From assembly GCF_004000805.1 (NCBI RefSeq), contig NZ_BILY01000009.1, positions 160,543-224,542 on the forward strand: a stretch of DNA of 64,000 bases, in the 5' to 3' direction. Under the pieces are notes generated by a model that worked only from the letters and a program-made list of their open reading frames with translations, had not been told where the DNA came from and ran no database searches. How positions within the stretch are numbered: the first letter of the stretch is position 1; every line of letters starts with the position of its first letter. The DNA comes from Paenibacillus glycanilyticus NBRC 16618 (GTDB taxonomy: Bacteria > Bacillota > Bacilli > Paenibacillales > Paenibacillaceae). The position numbers and the translations under genes are program-made. Positions 25,229-34,075 of this stretch are shown piece by piece.

Positions 25229-25251
25229 GCCGCATAAATTGCGGCTTTTTT
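25229..25251 (+). terminator. Rho-independent terminator
   Basis: Stem GCCGCA (25229-25234) with TGCGGC (25240-25245), then six T. Ends the broken lipoprotein transcript before the biuret cluster. Confidence 0.8.
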
Positions 25252-25392
25252 GTGTTTACCGATGTTATGAGAAATAAACGGTTCATGCAACACTTGATCT
25301 TAATTAAGTAAGTCTCTTTTTGCTTCATTATGTAATTAAACATAACACGAATTATTCTTCTTATAAAAAATCACAACAAACAAGTTCATGTT

Positions 25393-25436
25393 TTTGTGAG
25401 ATTCACAAAGAAAATCGGTATTTTATGTGATATAAT
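25393..25436 (+). promoter_or_regulatory. Promoter with palindromic operator for the biuret/cyanurate cluster
   Basis: TATAAT (25431-25436) has no good -35 box. Where one should lie there is the palindrome TTTGTGA-GAT-TCACAAA (25393-25409), with repeated GTGA motifs around the -10. A weak promoter with an upstream dyad suits an activator such as the cluster's PucR protein. Confidence 0.55.
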
Positions 25437-25523
25437 GTGACATATAAGAAAGAAGAACATCGGAAATGTGATGGATTGTTATTAATTCTTACAAAATGAG
25501 AGTGAGGAAAGGGGAAACCTAAC

Positions 25524-26207
25524 ATGCAGGTTACAGCAAATCCCTATGCATGGCCGTACGATGGCAGGATCGATCCTGCGAAAACAGCGCTCCTTATTAT
25601 TGATATGCAAATCGATTTTTGCGGCAAAGGTGGTTATGTAGAGCAGATGGGATACGATTTGTCGTTGACGGCCAAGCCTATTAGACCTATCAAAACGCTG
25701 CTGAACCGGGTTCGCCAGATTGAAGGTATGACGGTTATCCATACCAGAGAGGGCCACAAGCCCGACTTGTCCGACCTTCCTGCAAATAAACGCTGGCGAA
25801 GCAAGCAAATCGGCGCGGAAATCGGCTCACTTGGTCCTGCCGGACGCATATTGGTGCGAGGTGAACCGGGCTGGGAAATCATTGAAGAACTTACCCCGAT
25901 TGAAGGGGAGTTCATTATCGACAAGCCGGGCAAGGGAAGCTTTTATGCAACAGACTTGGATCTGGTCTTAAAGAACAGGGGGATTACTCACTTAATACTG
26001 ACTGGCATCACGACTGATGTTTGCGTCCATACGACAATGCGGGAAGCAAATGATAGAGGTTACGAATGCTTAATCCTTGAGGACTGCACAGGCGCGACCG
26101 ATCCAACCAATCATCAAGCGGCGCTTCATATGGTGACGATGCAAGGCGGGGTATTCGGCAGCGTCAGCAGCTCAGCGGATGTACTGGTGGCTCTGGAAAG
26201 CTACTAA
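25524..26207 (+). CDS. biuH: Biuret amidohydrolase (isochorismatase-like cysteine hydrolase)
   Basis: A 227-residue cysteine hydrolase predicted to convert biuret to allophanate plus ammonia in the cytosol. The triad is visible as Asp27 (LIIDMQIDF), Lys134 ([10 protein letters not shown]) and Cys167 ([10 protein letters not shown]). Long segments, [44 protein letters not shown] and [17 protein letters not shown], agree with what I recall of characterised BiuH enzymes rather than with isochorismatases or nicotinamidases. It is first in an operon that also encodes an AtzD-like ring opener and an AtzF-like allophanate hydrolase, which supports the call. AGGAAAGGGG precedes the ATG. The alternative RutB-type ureidoacrylate hydrolase is less likely without other rut genes. 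Confidence 0.88.
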   Translation: MQVTANPYAWPYDGRIDPAKTALLIIDMQIDFCGKGGYVEQMGYDLSLTAKPIRPIKTLLNRVRQIEGMTVIHTREGHKPDLSDLPANKRWRSKQIGAEIGSLGPAGRILVRGEPGWEIIEELTPIEGEFIIDKPGKGSFYATDLDLVLKNRGITHLILTGITTDVCVHTTMREANDRGYECLILEDCTGATDPTNHQAALHMVTMQGGVFGSVSSSADVLVALESY

Positions 26208-26285
26208 CACGGACTATCGCGAAACTTCTATTCAGCATCCAGCTATTATTTATCCATAAATAGAGACATACCGGAGGGAAATATA

Positions 26286-27308
26286 ATGTGGAATAAAAAA
26301 TCATTGTTTATTGTTCTGGCGGCTCTGATGCTTGTAGTAACGGCTTGCGGTACCAATGCAAAAACCAACACCAGCTCAAATGCGGTCTCTTCCAACTCGG
26401 CAGCCGGAGAGACAAAGAAGCTGAAAAAAGTCGTGCTGAGGCTGAAATGGATTCATCAAGCGCAATTTGCCGGCTATTACGCAGCGGTTGAGAAAGGCTT
26501 CTATAAGGAAGCGGGATTGGATGTTGAAATCAGGCCGGGCGGAGCCGATTTCCCTTCCGTTCAGATGGTCGCTTCGGGAAGCGAGCAGTTTGGCGTAACG
26601 GGCGCGGATCAAATTCTGATGGCTCGGGAGAAAGGCGTACCGGTTAAAGCGTTGTCCGCGGTATACCGCAAAACGCCATTCGTATTGTTTAGCTTAAAAG
26701 ACTCGGGCATTACGAAGATCGAAGATCTTGCCGGCCAAAAGGTAGGCGTGAAGCTTGGCGGCAATGAAGAGCTGACCTTCCGAGCGATGGTCAAAAGCGC
26801 GGGCATAAATGCGAAATCGATTGATGAAATGCCAGTGAAATACGACATGAGCCCGCTGCTCAGCGGTCAAGTGAAAGCGTGGCCGGGTTATGTCATCAAT
26901 GAAGTGCTTGCCGTACAAGAGCAAGGGCATGAGGTGAATATTATCCAGCCTGGCGACTACGACATTAATTTTTATGCAGATACGTTATTTACGACGGAAT
27001 CGTTGATTAAGAAGGATCCTGAAATGGTGAAAAGCTTCGTTGAGGCTTCGATGAAAGGTTGGGAATATGCGATTGCCAATCCGGAAGAAGCAGCCGGGTA
27101 TGGTCTGAAGTTCGGCGATAAGCTGAACCTCGAGCATGAGACAGCGATGATGAAAGCAAGCATTCCGCTGCTGGAGCCGGATAAACTGCCGCTTGGCAAG
27201 ATGGATACCGAAGCCTGGGACGTTTTGCAAAAAAGCTTGATTGATTTGAAGTTTCTGAAGAAAGAACAAGATCTGGATAAAGTGTTTACGAATGACTATA
27301 TCGAATAG
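26286..27308 (+). CDS. NMT1/THI5-like ABC transporter substrate-binding lipoprotein
   Basis: A 340-residue lipoprotein; signal with lipobox VTAC (about residues 17-20). The mature part has the NMT1 family opening KVVLRLKWIHQAQFAGYYAA, followed by AVEKGFYKEAGLDVEI and later AGQKVGVKLGGNEE. Such proteins bind flat, nitrogen-rich compounds (pyrimidines, riboflavin precursors, taurine, nitrate). Here the operon suggests cyanuric acid, biuret or a barbiturate/pyrimidine. It is followed within 12 bp by the ATPase gene and then the permease, a complete importer. Confidence 0.9.
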   Translation: MWNKKSLFIVLAALMLVVTACGTNAKTNTSSNAVSSNSAAGETKKLKKVVLRLKWIHQAQFAGYYAAVEKGFYKEAGLDVEIRPGGADFPSVQMVASGSEQFGVTGADQILMAREKGVPVKALSAVYRKTPFVLFSLKDSGITKIEDLAGQKVGVKLGGNEELTFRAMVKSAGINAKSIDEMPVKYDMSPLLSGQVKAWPGYVINEVLAVQEQGHEVNIIQPGDYDINFYADTLFTTESLIKKDPEMVKSFVEASMKGWEYAIANPEEAAGYGLKFGDKLNLEHETAMMKASIPLLEPDKLPLGKMDTEAWDVLQKSLIDLKFLKKEQDLDKVFTNDYIE

Positions 27309-27320
27309 GGAGTGATTGAT

Positions 27321-28136
27321 GTGCAAGCGACGGTAAGTGAATGGAGGAATGGAGTGGCAAAGCAAGAACAAGCATCGGTTTCTTCGATGAACGAAATCGC
27401 GGTTACATTAAAGAATTGCTCCCTTTCGTTCGGCGATGTTCCTGTACTGAACAATGTTTCCTTGGACATCTATAACAATGAATTTGTTTCTATCCTTGGC
27501 CCAAGCGGCTGCGGCAAGTCCACGCTTCTGCGCTTAATGCTGAGTCTCCTCCAGCCGAATGCCGGAGGGGAGGTTAAGCTCGCAAAGGATCTCTCAATCG
27601 GGATGGTCTTTCAGAAGCCGGTTCTGATGCCTTGGCTTACGGCCATTCAGAATATCGTACTGCCACTGACGATCGGAGAGAAGCGCTTCTCGAAGAAAGA
27701 AGCCCGGGACAAAGCGGAGGGAGCGCTTCGGCTGGTTGGCCTGCAGGACTTTACGAATCACTTCCCGCATCAACTAAGCGGTGGCATGCAGCAACGTATC
27801 GCTATCGCGCGAGCGCTTGCCGCTGACCCGGCCGTGCTCTTAATGGATGAGCCGTTTGGCGCGTTGGATGAATTTACGAGAGAGAAATTGAATTTCGAGC
27901 TGCTGCGGCTGTGGGAAAGTCCAGACACAAGCTTAAGCACAGTCGTTATGGTCACTCACTCGATTCAAGAATCGGTCATTATGTCGAACAGAATCGTCAT
28001 GATGTCCCCAAGACCGGCCGGTGTGGATGCCATTATTCCCGTTCCGCTTCCTGCGCACCGTGAAGTGGGCATGGAGGAGCTTCCGGAGTACCATCATACC
28101 GTTAATGAATTAAGAAAGAGGGTCAAGCACTTATGA
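27321..28136 (+). CDS. ABC transporter ATP-binding protein (SsuB/TauB-like)
   Basis: A 271-residue ATPase: Walker A GPSGCGKST, Q-loop MVFQKPVLMPW, signature LSGGMQQRIAIARAL, Walker B VLLMDEPFGALDE and switch His in VTHSIQE. It is of the nitrate/sulfonate/taurine/pyrimidine importer type that pairs with NMT1 binding proteins. GTG at 27321 is chosen because GGGAG lies eight bases upstream; an earlier GTG overlaps that site. Its stop overlaps the permease start by 4 bp. Confidence 0.92.
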   Translation: MQATVSEWRNGVAKQEQASVSSMNEIAVTLKNCSLSFGDVPVLNNVSLDIYNNEFVSILGPSGCGKSTLLRLMLSLLQPNAGGEVKLAKDLSIGMVFQKPVLMPWLTAIQNIVLPLTIGEKRFSKKEARDKAEGALRLVGLQDFTNHFPHQLSGGMQQRIAIARALAADPAVLLMDEPFGALDEFTREKLNFELLRLWESPDTSLSTVVMVTHSIQESVIMSNRIVMMSPRPAGVDAIIPVPLPAHREVGMEELPEYHHTVNELRKRVKHL

Positions 28137-28885
28137 TGAATAAAATAAAAAGCAGCATGTACCCTATCAGTTTTGCGCTTGGCTTTATTGTTTTGTGGGA
28201 GCTGGCCGTCCGGTTGTTCCATGTCCCCGTGTATTTACTTCCCGCTCCTTCTGCCGTCATTGAGGTTATGGACGGATCGCTGTCGTCCCATATGCTCGTC
28301 ACGCTAACGGAGGCGTTGGCAGGTTTTGTGCTCGCTAATATTTTGGGGATGATAACGGCCGTTATTTTCGTTCACTCCAAGTCCATTGAGAAGGGAGCCT
28401 TCCCGCTCGCCATTGCGCTTAAGACGACTCCGCTCGTCGCGTTAGCTCCGCTGTTGGTCGTTTGGATGGGAACCGGCTATTCCTCGAAGGTTGTCGCATC
28501 GATGCTTATCTGCTTTTTCCCGATTCTCGTCAATAGTGTCAAAGGTCTGAAAGCCATTGAACATGAGGCTTGGGAGCTGTTCTCCACTTATAAAGGAACA
28601 AAAGCGGAAATATTCTGGAAGCTGCGCCTTCCGACGAGCTTGCCTTACGTATTCTCTGCTTTGAAAATATCCTCGTCGCTTGCAATCGTAGGAGCGATCG
28701 TCGGGGAATTTGTCGGAGCGAACAAAGGGCTAGGCTATGTCGTACTCGTATCTTCCTATCATATGGATACGCCGATTATGTTCTCGGCCATTATTGCATC
28801 GGCATTATGCGGACTGTTGCTTTTCTGGGGCATCAGCTGGTTGGAGAAGAAAGTTGTATTCTGGCAAAGGGCGGATGATCTATGA
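28133..28885 (+). CDS. ABC transporter permease (SsuC/TauC-like)
   Basis: A 250-residue membrane protein with about six hydrophobic segments and the permease coupling loop EHEAWELFSTYKGTKAEIFW followed by KLRLPTSLPYVF (about residues 143-175). Overlaps the ATPase stop and the next gene's start by 4 bp each (ATGA), showing tight translational coupling across transporter and ring-opening enzyme. Forms the importer with the two preceding proteins. Confidence 0.92.
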   Translation: MMNKIKSSMYPISFALGFIVLWELAVRLFHVPVYLLPAPSAVIEVMDGSLSSHMLVTLTEALAGFVLANILGMITAVIFVHSKSIEKGAFPLAIALKTTPLVALAPLLVVWMGTGYSSKVVASMLICFFPILVNSVKGLKAIEHEAWELFSTYKGTKAEIFWKLRLPTSLPYVFSALKISSSLAIVGAIVGEFVGANKGLGYVVLVSSYHMDTPIMFSAIIASALCGLLLFWGISWLEKKVVFWQRADDL

Positions 28886-29958
28886 TGAAATGTTCAGTTA
28901 TTAAAGTACCGGCTCGTTCACCGAATGATATGACTGTGCTTCAGCGCTATATTGACGAGTCGCTTATTAACCCGAAGGAAGTTGTAGCCGTGCTGGGCAA
29001 AACGGAGGGGAACGGCTGTGTCAACGACTTTACCCGTGGGTTTGCGGTTCTGGCATTGAAAAACTTGTTCGCTCCTTATAAGGAAGCTTCTGCTGAACCG
29101 GTCTCGTTCGTGATGTCCGGAGGAACGGAGGGGATATTAAGCCCTCATTTCTCGGTCATTACCCGGAGTGAATCCGATTCGATTAGGAGCAAGCAGGAGT
29201 TGTCTTCATTAGCGATTGGCGTAGCAAGAACTCCTGATTTCATGCCTGAGGAGCTTGGGCGTCTCGCCCAAGTGGATCAAGTGGCGGAGGCTGTTCTCCG
29301 GGCAATGGAAGGGGCGGGCATTAACGATGCTGCCGACGTGCATTTTGTTCAAATTAAATGTCCGCTGCTGACGGCGGAGCAAGTGCAGGAAGCGGTTCTT
29401 AGAGATGCCTCCACTGTAACCGAGGATACTTACAAATCTATGGGCTACTCTCGCGGGGCATCGGCGCTTGGCGCAGCCGTAGCGCTTGGAGAGATTGAAC
29501 GGGAGCGACTGCAGGATACGGATATTTGCCACTCGTGGGAGCTTTTCAGCCATGTGGCATCTACGTCGGCTGGCAGCGAACTCGCCTATTGCGAGGTTAT
29601 CGTATTCGGCAACTCCGCTTATGCGGAAGGGCCATATTTTATCGATCACGATGTGATGAAGGATGCGATTGACGCGGGAGCACTAAAGCGGATTCTGGAG
29701 AAATATCCGGATGCCGAGATGGTGCAGGTGCTTGCTAAGGCTGAGGCTGATCCAACCGGAAATATAAGAGGCAAACGGCATACGATGCTCGATGACTCGG
29801 ACATTAATCATACCCGTCATGCACGCGCAGTCGTCGGAGGCGTTCTCGCTTCCGTATGCGGCGATCCAATGATCTACGTATCCGGCGGCGCGGAGCATCA
29901 GGGTCCGGCGGGCGGCGGCCCGGTAGCGGTTGTTTTCCGGCGTAACGAACATAAATAG
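28882..29958 (+). CDS. Ring-opening amidohydrolase (cyanuric acid amidohydrolase/barbiturase)
   Basis: A 358-residue member of the AtzD/TrzD/Bar family, found mainly for cyanuric acid or barbiturate ring hydrolysis. The three-fold repeat fold shows as three Ser motifs: Ser79 in SGGTEGILSPH, Ser229 in STSAGSEL and Ser334 in SGGAEHQGPAGGGP, with associated lysines (LGKTEGNGCVNDFTRG; QIKCPLL; LAKAEADPTGNIRGKRH). The product from cyanuric acid would be 1-carboxybiuret, which decarboxylates to biuret, the substrate of the first gene. Barbiturase activity cannot be excluded, but the neighbouring biuret and allophanate hydrolases favour cyanuric acid. Starts within the permease stop (ATGA). Confidence 0.9.
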   Translation: MMKCSVIKVPARSPNDMTVLQRYIDESLINPKEVVAVLGKTEGNGCVNDFTRGFAVLALKNLFAPYKEASAEPVSFVMSGGTEGILSPHFSVITRSESDSIRSKQELSSLAIGVARTPDFMPEELGRLAQVDQVAEAVLRAMEGAGINDAADVHFVQIKCPLLTAEQVQEAVLRDASTVTEDTYKSMGYSRGASALGAAVALGEIERERLQDTDICHSWELFSHVASTSAGSELAYCEVIVFGNSAYAEGPYFIDHDVMKDAIDAGALKRILEKYPDAEMVQVLAKAEADPTGNIRGKRHTMLDDSDINHTRHARAVVGGVLASVCGDPMIYVSGGAEHQGPAGGGPVAVVFRRNEHK

Positions 29959-29980
29959 CGAATGATAGGAGACTGATTAT

Positions 29981-30412
29981 ATGACAATTGCAAATGAGAC
30001 AGAGGTTATCGTTGGGGAACAAATGGAATGGGGGCTGATGCCAGACCATATTCATTTGTATCATAGAGAAATCGTATCGGCGGCGCAAGCGGATAGGCTG
30101 GGAATCCGTTCGAGCTCGATTCTATGGGAGAAAATCGGTGTCGGCGGGCAAGTACTGCCTCACTATCACGATGTCGCCGAAATTATTTATATTTCCGTCG
30201 GAAAAGTAAAACTGCTCTGTAACGGCGAATGGAAAAGCTACAAAGCTGGCGATACGTTTCATGTGCCGGCCGGGGTTATTCATTCCGTAGCGAACGATGA
30301 TGATCAGCCGTCCGAACAAATCAGTATTTTCCTCCCCGTTGAGGAGAACGTGCCTGCCAACTCGTTTTTCAATACAACTCTCGTGGAAGATGTTTATTCC
30401 ATTAAGAAATAG
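29981..30412 (+). CDS. Cupin-domain protein in the biuret/cyanurate operon
   Basis: A 143-residue single-domain cupin. Both metal-binding motifs are intact: motif 1 GGQVLPHYHDVAEIIYISVG (H-x-H-x3-E-x6-G) and motif 2 GDTFHVPAGVIHSVAN (P-x-G-x2-H-x3-N). So it should hold a divalent metal. Ribosome site ATAGGAG upstream; only 22 bp follow the ring-opening enzyme. The operon lacks AtzE and AtzG, so this protein is a candidate for handling carboxybiuret (hydrolysis or assisted decarboxylation). A sensory or carrier role is also possible. No direct evidence of activity. Confidence 0.85.
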   Translation: MTIANETEVIVGEQMEWGLMPDHIHLYHREIVSAAQADRLGIRSSSILWEKIGVGGQVLPHYHDVAEIIYISVGKVKLLCNGEWKSYKAGDTFHVPAGVIHSVANDDDQPSEQISIFLPVEENVPANSFFNTTLVEDVYSIKK

Positions 30413-30430
30413 AATAGCGGGGTAGTGCCA

Positions 30431-32047
30431 TTGGAGACTAACAATCAGGCAAGCTTCACCTGCGGAGACATCTTGCTGATACCCGACTTCAAGGAAGCAG
30501 TTGTACTAGCCGGTGCCGGCGGTATGCATCGGAGCATTAACCGGGTCAATGTCATGGAAGTGCCTGATGTCATCGATTGGGTGAGACCGGGGGAATTTCT
30601 CATTACGAGCGGATTCCCGTTCCGGGATCAGCCGGAGGCAATAGCGGACATTATTCCGCAGTTGGTTGAAAAAGGCGTTGCCGCGCTTGGCATTAAGACG
30701 AAGCGGTTCATTGACGAGATTCCTGAGCGGGCGCTTGAGCTGGCGGACCGACTCGCTTTTCCCGTCTTCGAACTTCCGGCTACGACCGTGTTCTCGGATG
30801 TTGTCCGCGATATTATGGAGCGAGTGCTGGTGACCGAAGTAAGGGAGCTGTCGCTTCTGCAGAGCCGATTCCAAAAGTTATCCCAGCAGCTGTTGTACGG
30901 AAATGGAATTGAAGAATTTTTGCAAACGCTCGATGGTATGTTGAACAATCCAATCGTGCTGCTCGATGATACCGATCAGCTGTTTCTATCCCCGCAAGCG
31001 GGGATGCTTGCCCAAGCGGCGAATGTCGAGCTCTGGTCGCAGCTGCGGATGGAGACGAATCTTGGCGTCAGCTTCATTTCCCTTGGCGACCGCCGTATTC
31101 GGGTATACGTCTCGGAGGTGAACGATAAGCAGCATGAGAAGTGTTTGCTTATTCTGCTGGAGTGGAATCAGGAGCATTCCATCGTCGATCAACTTACGAT
31201 AGATCGGGTTGGCATTCTAGTAGGCTTGGAAATGATCAACGCAAACGCCCGGAGAGAGGTTGAATTGAAATATATTGACCAGTTTCTTCAGGATTGGATT
31301 TCCGGGCGGATCGTGGCAATGGAGGATTTGAAACTCAGGGCAGAAGCATCGGGCAGCCAGTTGGAGGATCAGCAGCAGCTATTCGTAGCGCTTGTGCGCT
31401 GGTTAAATGGAAAGCCTGCGGTTAAGCAGCTGCAGCAAGTAGTCAAAAAGCTTCGTTCCAAGTCTCTTCGCGAAGGACTGCAGTTCACGATAGCGGAAGG
31501 GGAATTGATTTTTCTTATTCCGGTTTCCGCGCAGCACTCGAAGCAGACGGCGCTGGACCGGGTTGCGGCAGACCTGAGATCGGTTATTGGTTCGTCAACT
31601 GCGTTCTCGCTTTGTATCGGCAATGTCGCCAGCCGGCCTGACCTGGTGTGCGAAAGCTATGAAGAAGCCAAAAAAATTCATCACATCAGCACGATTTGCA
31701 ATTATGAAGAGCCCTATGTGGATTTTAAACGGCTTGGAGCTTTTCAACTGTTATATCACCTGCCTCATTCAGAGGCAGTTATTCAATATCGGGATCAGTA
31801 TATCGTTCCACTGCTCGAATACGATAAGAAACATCAATCTCAGCTATATGAGACGATCCGCGTTTATTTCAAATATAACCGGAACGTAAAAAAGACGTCC
31901 GCGGAGCTGATTACGCATTACAACACCGTTTCTTACCGGGTGGAACGAGTATGCGAGCTGCTAGGCATTAACGTCGATGACGGCGACGATATTTTACAGC
32001 TGTATTTGGCCGTTAAGCTAAACGAGATGCGGCCGGTAACGTTATGA
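30431..32047 (+). CDS. PucR-family transcriptional regulator
   Basis: A 538-residue regulator. The N-terminal PucR domain covers about residues 10-125 (DILLIPDFKEAVVLAGAGG, then VMEVPDVIDWVRPGEFLITS). A long middle region follows, then the C-terminal helix-turn-helix (PF13556 type) at about 475-535 (YFKYNRNVKKTSAELITHYN, then TVSYRVERV). PucR proteins activate purine and other nitrogen-scavenging genes. TTG at 30431 is preferred because GGGG lies eight bases upstream; GTG at 30425 is too close to it. Embedded in the operon between the cupin and allophanate hydrolase, it very likely controls this cluster. Confidence 0.88.
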   Translation: METNNQASFTCGDILLIPDFKEAVVLAGAGGMHRSINRVNVMEVPDVIDWVRPGEFLITSGFPFRDQPEAIADIIPQLVEKGVAALGIKTKRFIDEIPERALELADRLAFPVFELPATTVFSDVVRDIMERVLVTEVRELSLLQSRFQKLSQQLLYGNGIEEFLQTLDGMLNNPIVLLDDTDQLFLSPQAGMLAQAANVELWSQLRMETNLGVSFISLGDRRIRVYVSEVNDKQHEKCLLILLEWNQEHSIVDQLTIDRVGILVGLEMINANARREVELKYIDQFLQDWISGRIVAMEDLKLRAEASGSQLEDQQQLFVALVRWLNGKPAVKQLQQVVKKLRSKSLREGLQFTIAEGELIFLIPVSAQHSKQTALDRVAADLRSVIGSSTAFSLCIGNVASRPDLVCESYEEAKKIHHISTICNYEEPYVDFKRLGAFQLLYHLPHSEAVIQYRDQYIVPLLEYDKKHQSQLYETIRVYFKYNRNVKKTSAELITHYNTVSYRVERVCELLGINVDDGDDILQLYLAVKLNEMRPVTL

Positions 32048-32063
32048 GAGTAGGAGGTTGGTC

Positions 32064-33836
32064 ATGAGCAAATCAGGTATTCCGGACAAGCTGACCATCG
32101 AGCGGCTTCGAGAGTTGTACGCAAGCGGCGCGCTTGCGCCCGAGGCTGTTATTAATGGAATTATGGAGCGCGTTCAGGCGGATGCCGGCATGAATATTTG
32201 GATTACGCCGCCAACTATGGATAGTGTGCAGCCCTATTTGGATCGGTTGAAAGGGACGGACCCGGAAAGCCTTCCGTTATGGGGGATTCCGTTTGCCATA
32301 AAGGATAATATCGATGTTGCTCAAATTCCTACGACGGCGGCATGCCCGGCATTTGCTTATACACCTCAGGAGCATGCAGCTGTTGTGCAGAGGATGATAG
32401 ATGCAGGTGCGATTCCACTCGGCAAAACAAACCTGGACCAGTTCGCGACCGGACTAGTAGGCGTGCGCAGCCCGTATGGCGAGACGCATAATGCGCTGCG
32501 GCCCGAGCTGATTAGCGGCGGCTCAAGCTCGGGCTCGGCGGTTGCTGTTGCACGCGGCCATGCGGCTTTTGCCTTTGGTACGGATACCGCCGGTTCCGGC
32601 CGGGTTCCGGCTGCATTAAACAATCTGGTCGGCTATAAGCCAAGCCTTGGAGCCTGGCCGACCAAAGGCGTGGTTCCGGCTTGCGCCAGTCTTGACTGCG
32701 TCAATGTATTTGCCCACTCCCTCGCGGATGCCTTAGAGGTTGATAAGCTTGCGCGCGGCATTCATGAATCCGATCCATGGTCCCGCAGCATCGAGCGTTC
32801 CGCATCAAAGCTCCCGAACAAAGTTGTATTGCCAAGCGTCAAGCTGCAGTTCTATGGACCTTATGCCGCAGAGTATGAAAAAGCTTGGGAAGCTGCAGTA
32901 GAGAGAATTACTAAACTTGGAGTCGCTGTGGAATATATCGATTATGATTTCTTCTCCCGGGCGGCGGCGTTATTATACGACGGGCCTTGGGTTGCGGAGC
33001 GGTGGGCGAGTCTGGAACCATTCGTGACAGCTAATCCGGGCGTAACGTTTGAGACGACGGAGCGAATTTTGAGGTCAGGTGCTTCCGGGAAGCACAGCGC
33101 TGCTTCTGTGTTTAAAGCTATGCACCAATTGCAGCAGTATAAGCTGGAAACGAAGAAGCTGCTTAAGCAGGCGGTAATGGTGATGCCGACCTGCGGAGGC
33201 ACATGGACGCGCGAGCAGGTGAGTGCCGATCCAATAGGGGCAAACTCGGATATGGGGCGCTATACCAATCATTGCAATTTGCTTGATTTATGCGCGGTTT
33301 CGATTCCTGCAGGCTTTGCCGCTGATGAGCTGCCATTTGGGATTACGCTGTTCGCGCTTGCAGAAGAGGAGGCACTCATTACCGGCGCTGCTGAGCTTTT
33401 CCTTACGGGAGAATGTGGCGCAGCTAACCCGCCTATACCTAATTCCGTAACGGAGCAAGCAATGGTACCCGTTGCCGTATGCGGACTTCATATGCGTGGA
33501 TTTCCTCTGGAGAAGCAAATGCTGGAGCATGGTGCCCATTTTGTTCGTGAGGCGGCTACAGCCGCAAAATATCAAATGATTAAATTGCCGACCGTTCCGG
33601 CTAAACCCGGCTTGATCAAGAAGGGTAACGGAGGGCAGTCCATTCAGTTGGAAGTATGGGAAATGCCGAAGGCGGCATTTGGCGCATTCACAGCCCTTAT
33701 TCCTGCACCGCTTGGAATCGGGAAAGTCGAGCTTGAGGATGGCACCGAAATTCCCGGCTTTATTTGCGAAGGTTATGCGGAGCAAATAGCTGAAGATATT
33801 ACCGATTCTGGCGGTTGGCGTTACATTAGCGTATAA
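32064..33836 (+). CDS. atzF: Allophanate hydrolase (AtzF type)
   Basis: A 590-residue amidase-signature enzyme converting allophanate to ammonia and CO2, the last step of biuret breakdown. The Ser-cisSer-Lys triad is Lys80 (AIKDNID), Ser154 (GGSSSGSA) and Ser178 (DTAGSGRVPA); their spacing (74 and 24) equals that of AtzF. A C-terminal domain (about 440-590) follows, as in AtzF and DUR1,2, with ALIPAPLGIGKVELEDGTE and GFICEGYAE. Start ATG at 32064 follows AGGAGG by six bases. It ends the operon, 16 bp after the PucR gene; no urea carboxylase is nearby, as expected for a biuret rather than a urea route. Confidence 0.92.
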   Translation: MSKSGIPDKLTIERLRELYASGALAPEAVINGIMERVQADAGMNIWITPPTMDSVQPYLDRLKGTDPESLPLWGIPFAIKDNIDVAQIPTTAACPAFAYTPQEHAAVVQRMIDAGAIPLGKTNLDQFATGLVGVRSPYGETHNALRPELISGGSSSGSAVAVARGHAAFAFGTDTAGSGRVPAALNNLVGYKPSLGAWPTKGVVPACASLDCVNVFAHSLADALEVDKLARGIHESDPWSRSIERSASKLPNKVVLPSVKLQFYGPYAAEYEKAWEAAVERITKLGVAVEYIDYDFFSRAAALLYDGPWVAERWASLEPFVTANPGVTFETTERILRSGASGKHSAASVFKAMHQLQQYKLETKKLLKQAVMVMPTCGGTWTREQVSADPIGANSDMGRYTNHCNLLDLCAVSIPAGFAADELPFGITLFALAEEEALITGAAELFLTGECGAANPPIPNSVTEQAMVPVAVCGLHMRGFPLEKQMLEHGAHFVREAATAAKYQMIKLPTVPAKPGLIKKGNGGQSIQLEVWEMPKAAFGAFTALIPAPLGIGKVELEDGTEIPGFICEGYAEQIAEDITDSGGWRYISV

Positions 33837-33849
33837 AGGTTTTTACGCT

Positions 33850-33935
33850 AACGGCGAACTTTAGTTGAGAACAACAAAATGGCAACTGATCTGAAAAATG
33901 ATCGGTTGCCATTTTTGTTGAAGTAAGGGGCAATA
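33850..33935 (+). repeat. Dispersed hairpin repeat, copy, probably terminator of the cluster
   Basis: Head CGGCGAACTTTAGTTGAG, stem AATGGCAACTGATC (33878-33891) with GATCGGTTGCCATT (33900-33913), TTTTGTTGAAGTAAGG and GGGCAATATG. The stem continues outward (GAACAACAAA with TTTTTGTTGAA), giving an extended palindrome. Nothing else is recognised up to 34020. Confidence 0.65.
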
Positions 33936-34024
33936 TGTTATCACCTAACGTAAAGCTTATTAATCAGGCGATACTCTTTGGCCAGAATGGCAAGCCCGGA
34001 GCATTTGGCCGAGGGATAAAAAAG

Positions 34025-34062
34025 AGGCGGTTGGTTACCTAGTTTAAGCTAACCAACCGCCT
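34025..34062 (-). terminator. Terminator of the minus-strand gene at 34076
   Basis: Stem AGGCGGTTGGTTA (34025-34037) with TAACCAACCGCCT (34050-34062), perfect 13 bp. On the minus strand it is followed by CTTTTTT. Confidence 0.85.
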
Positions 34063-34075
34063 ATTTACTGCCTAA

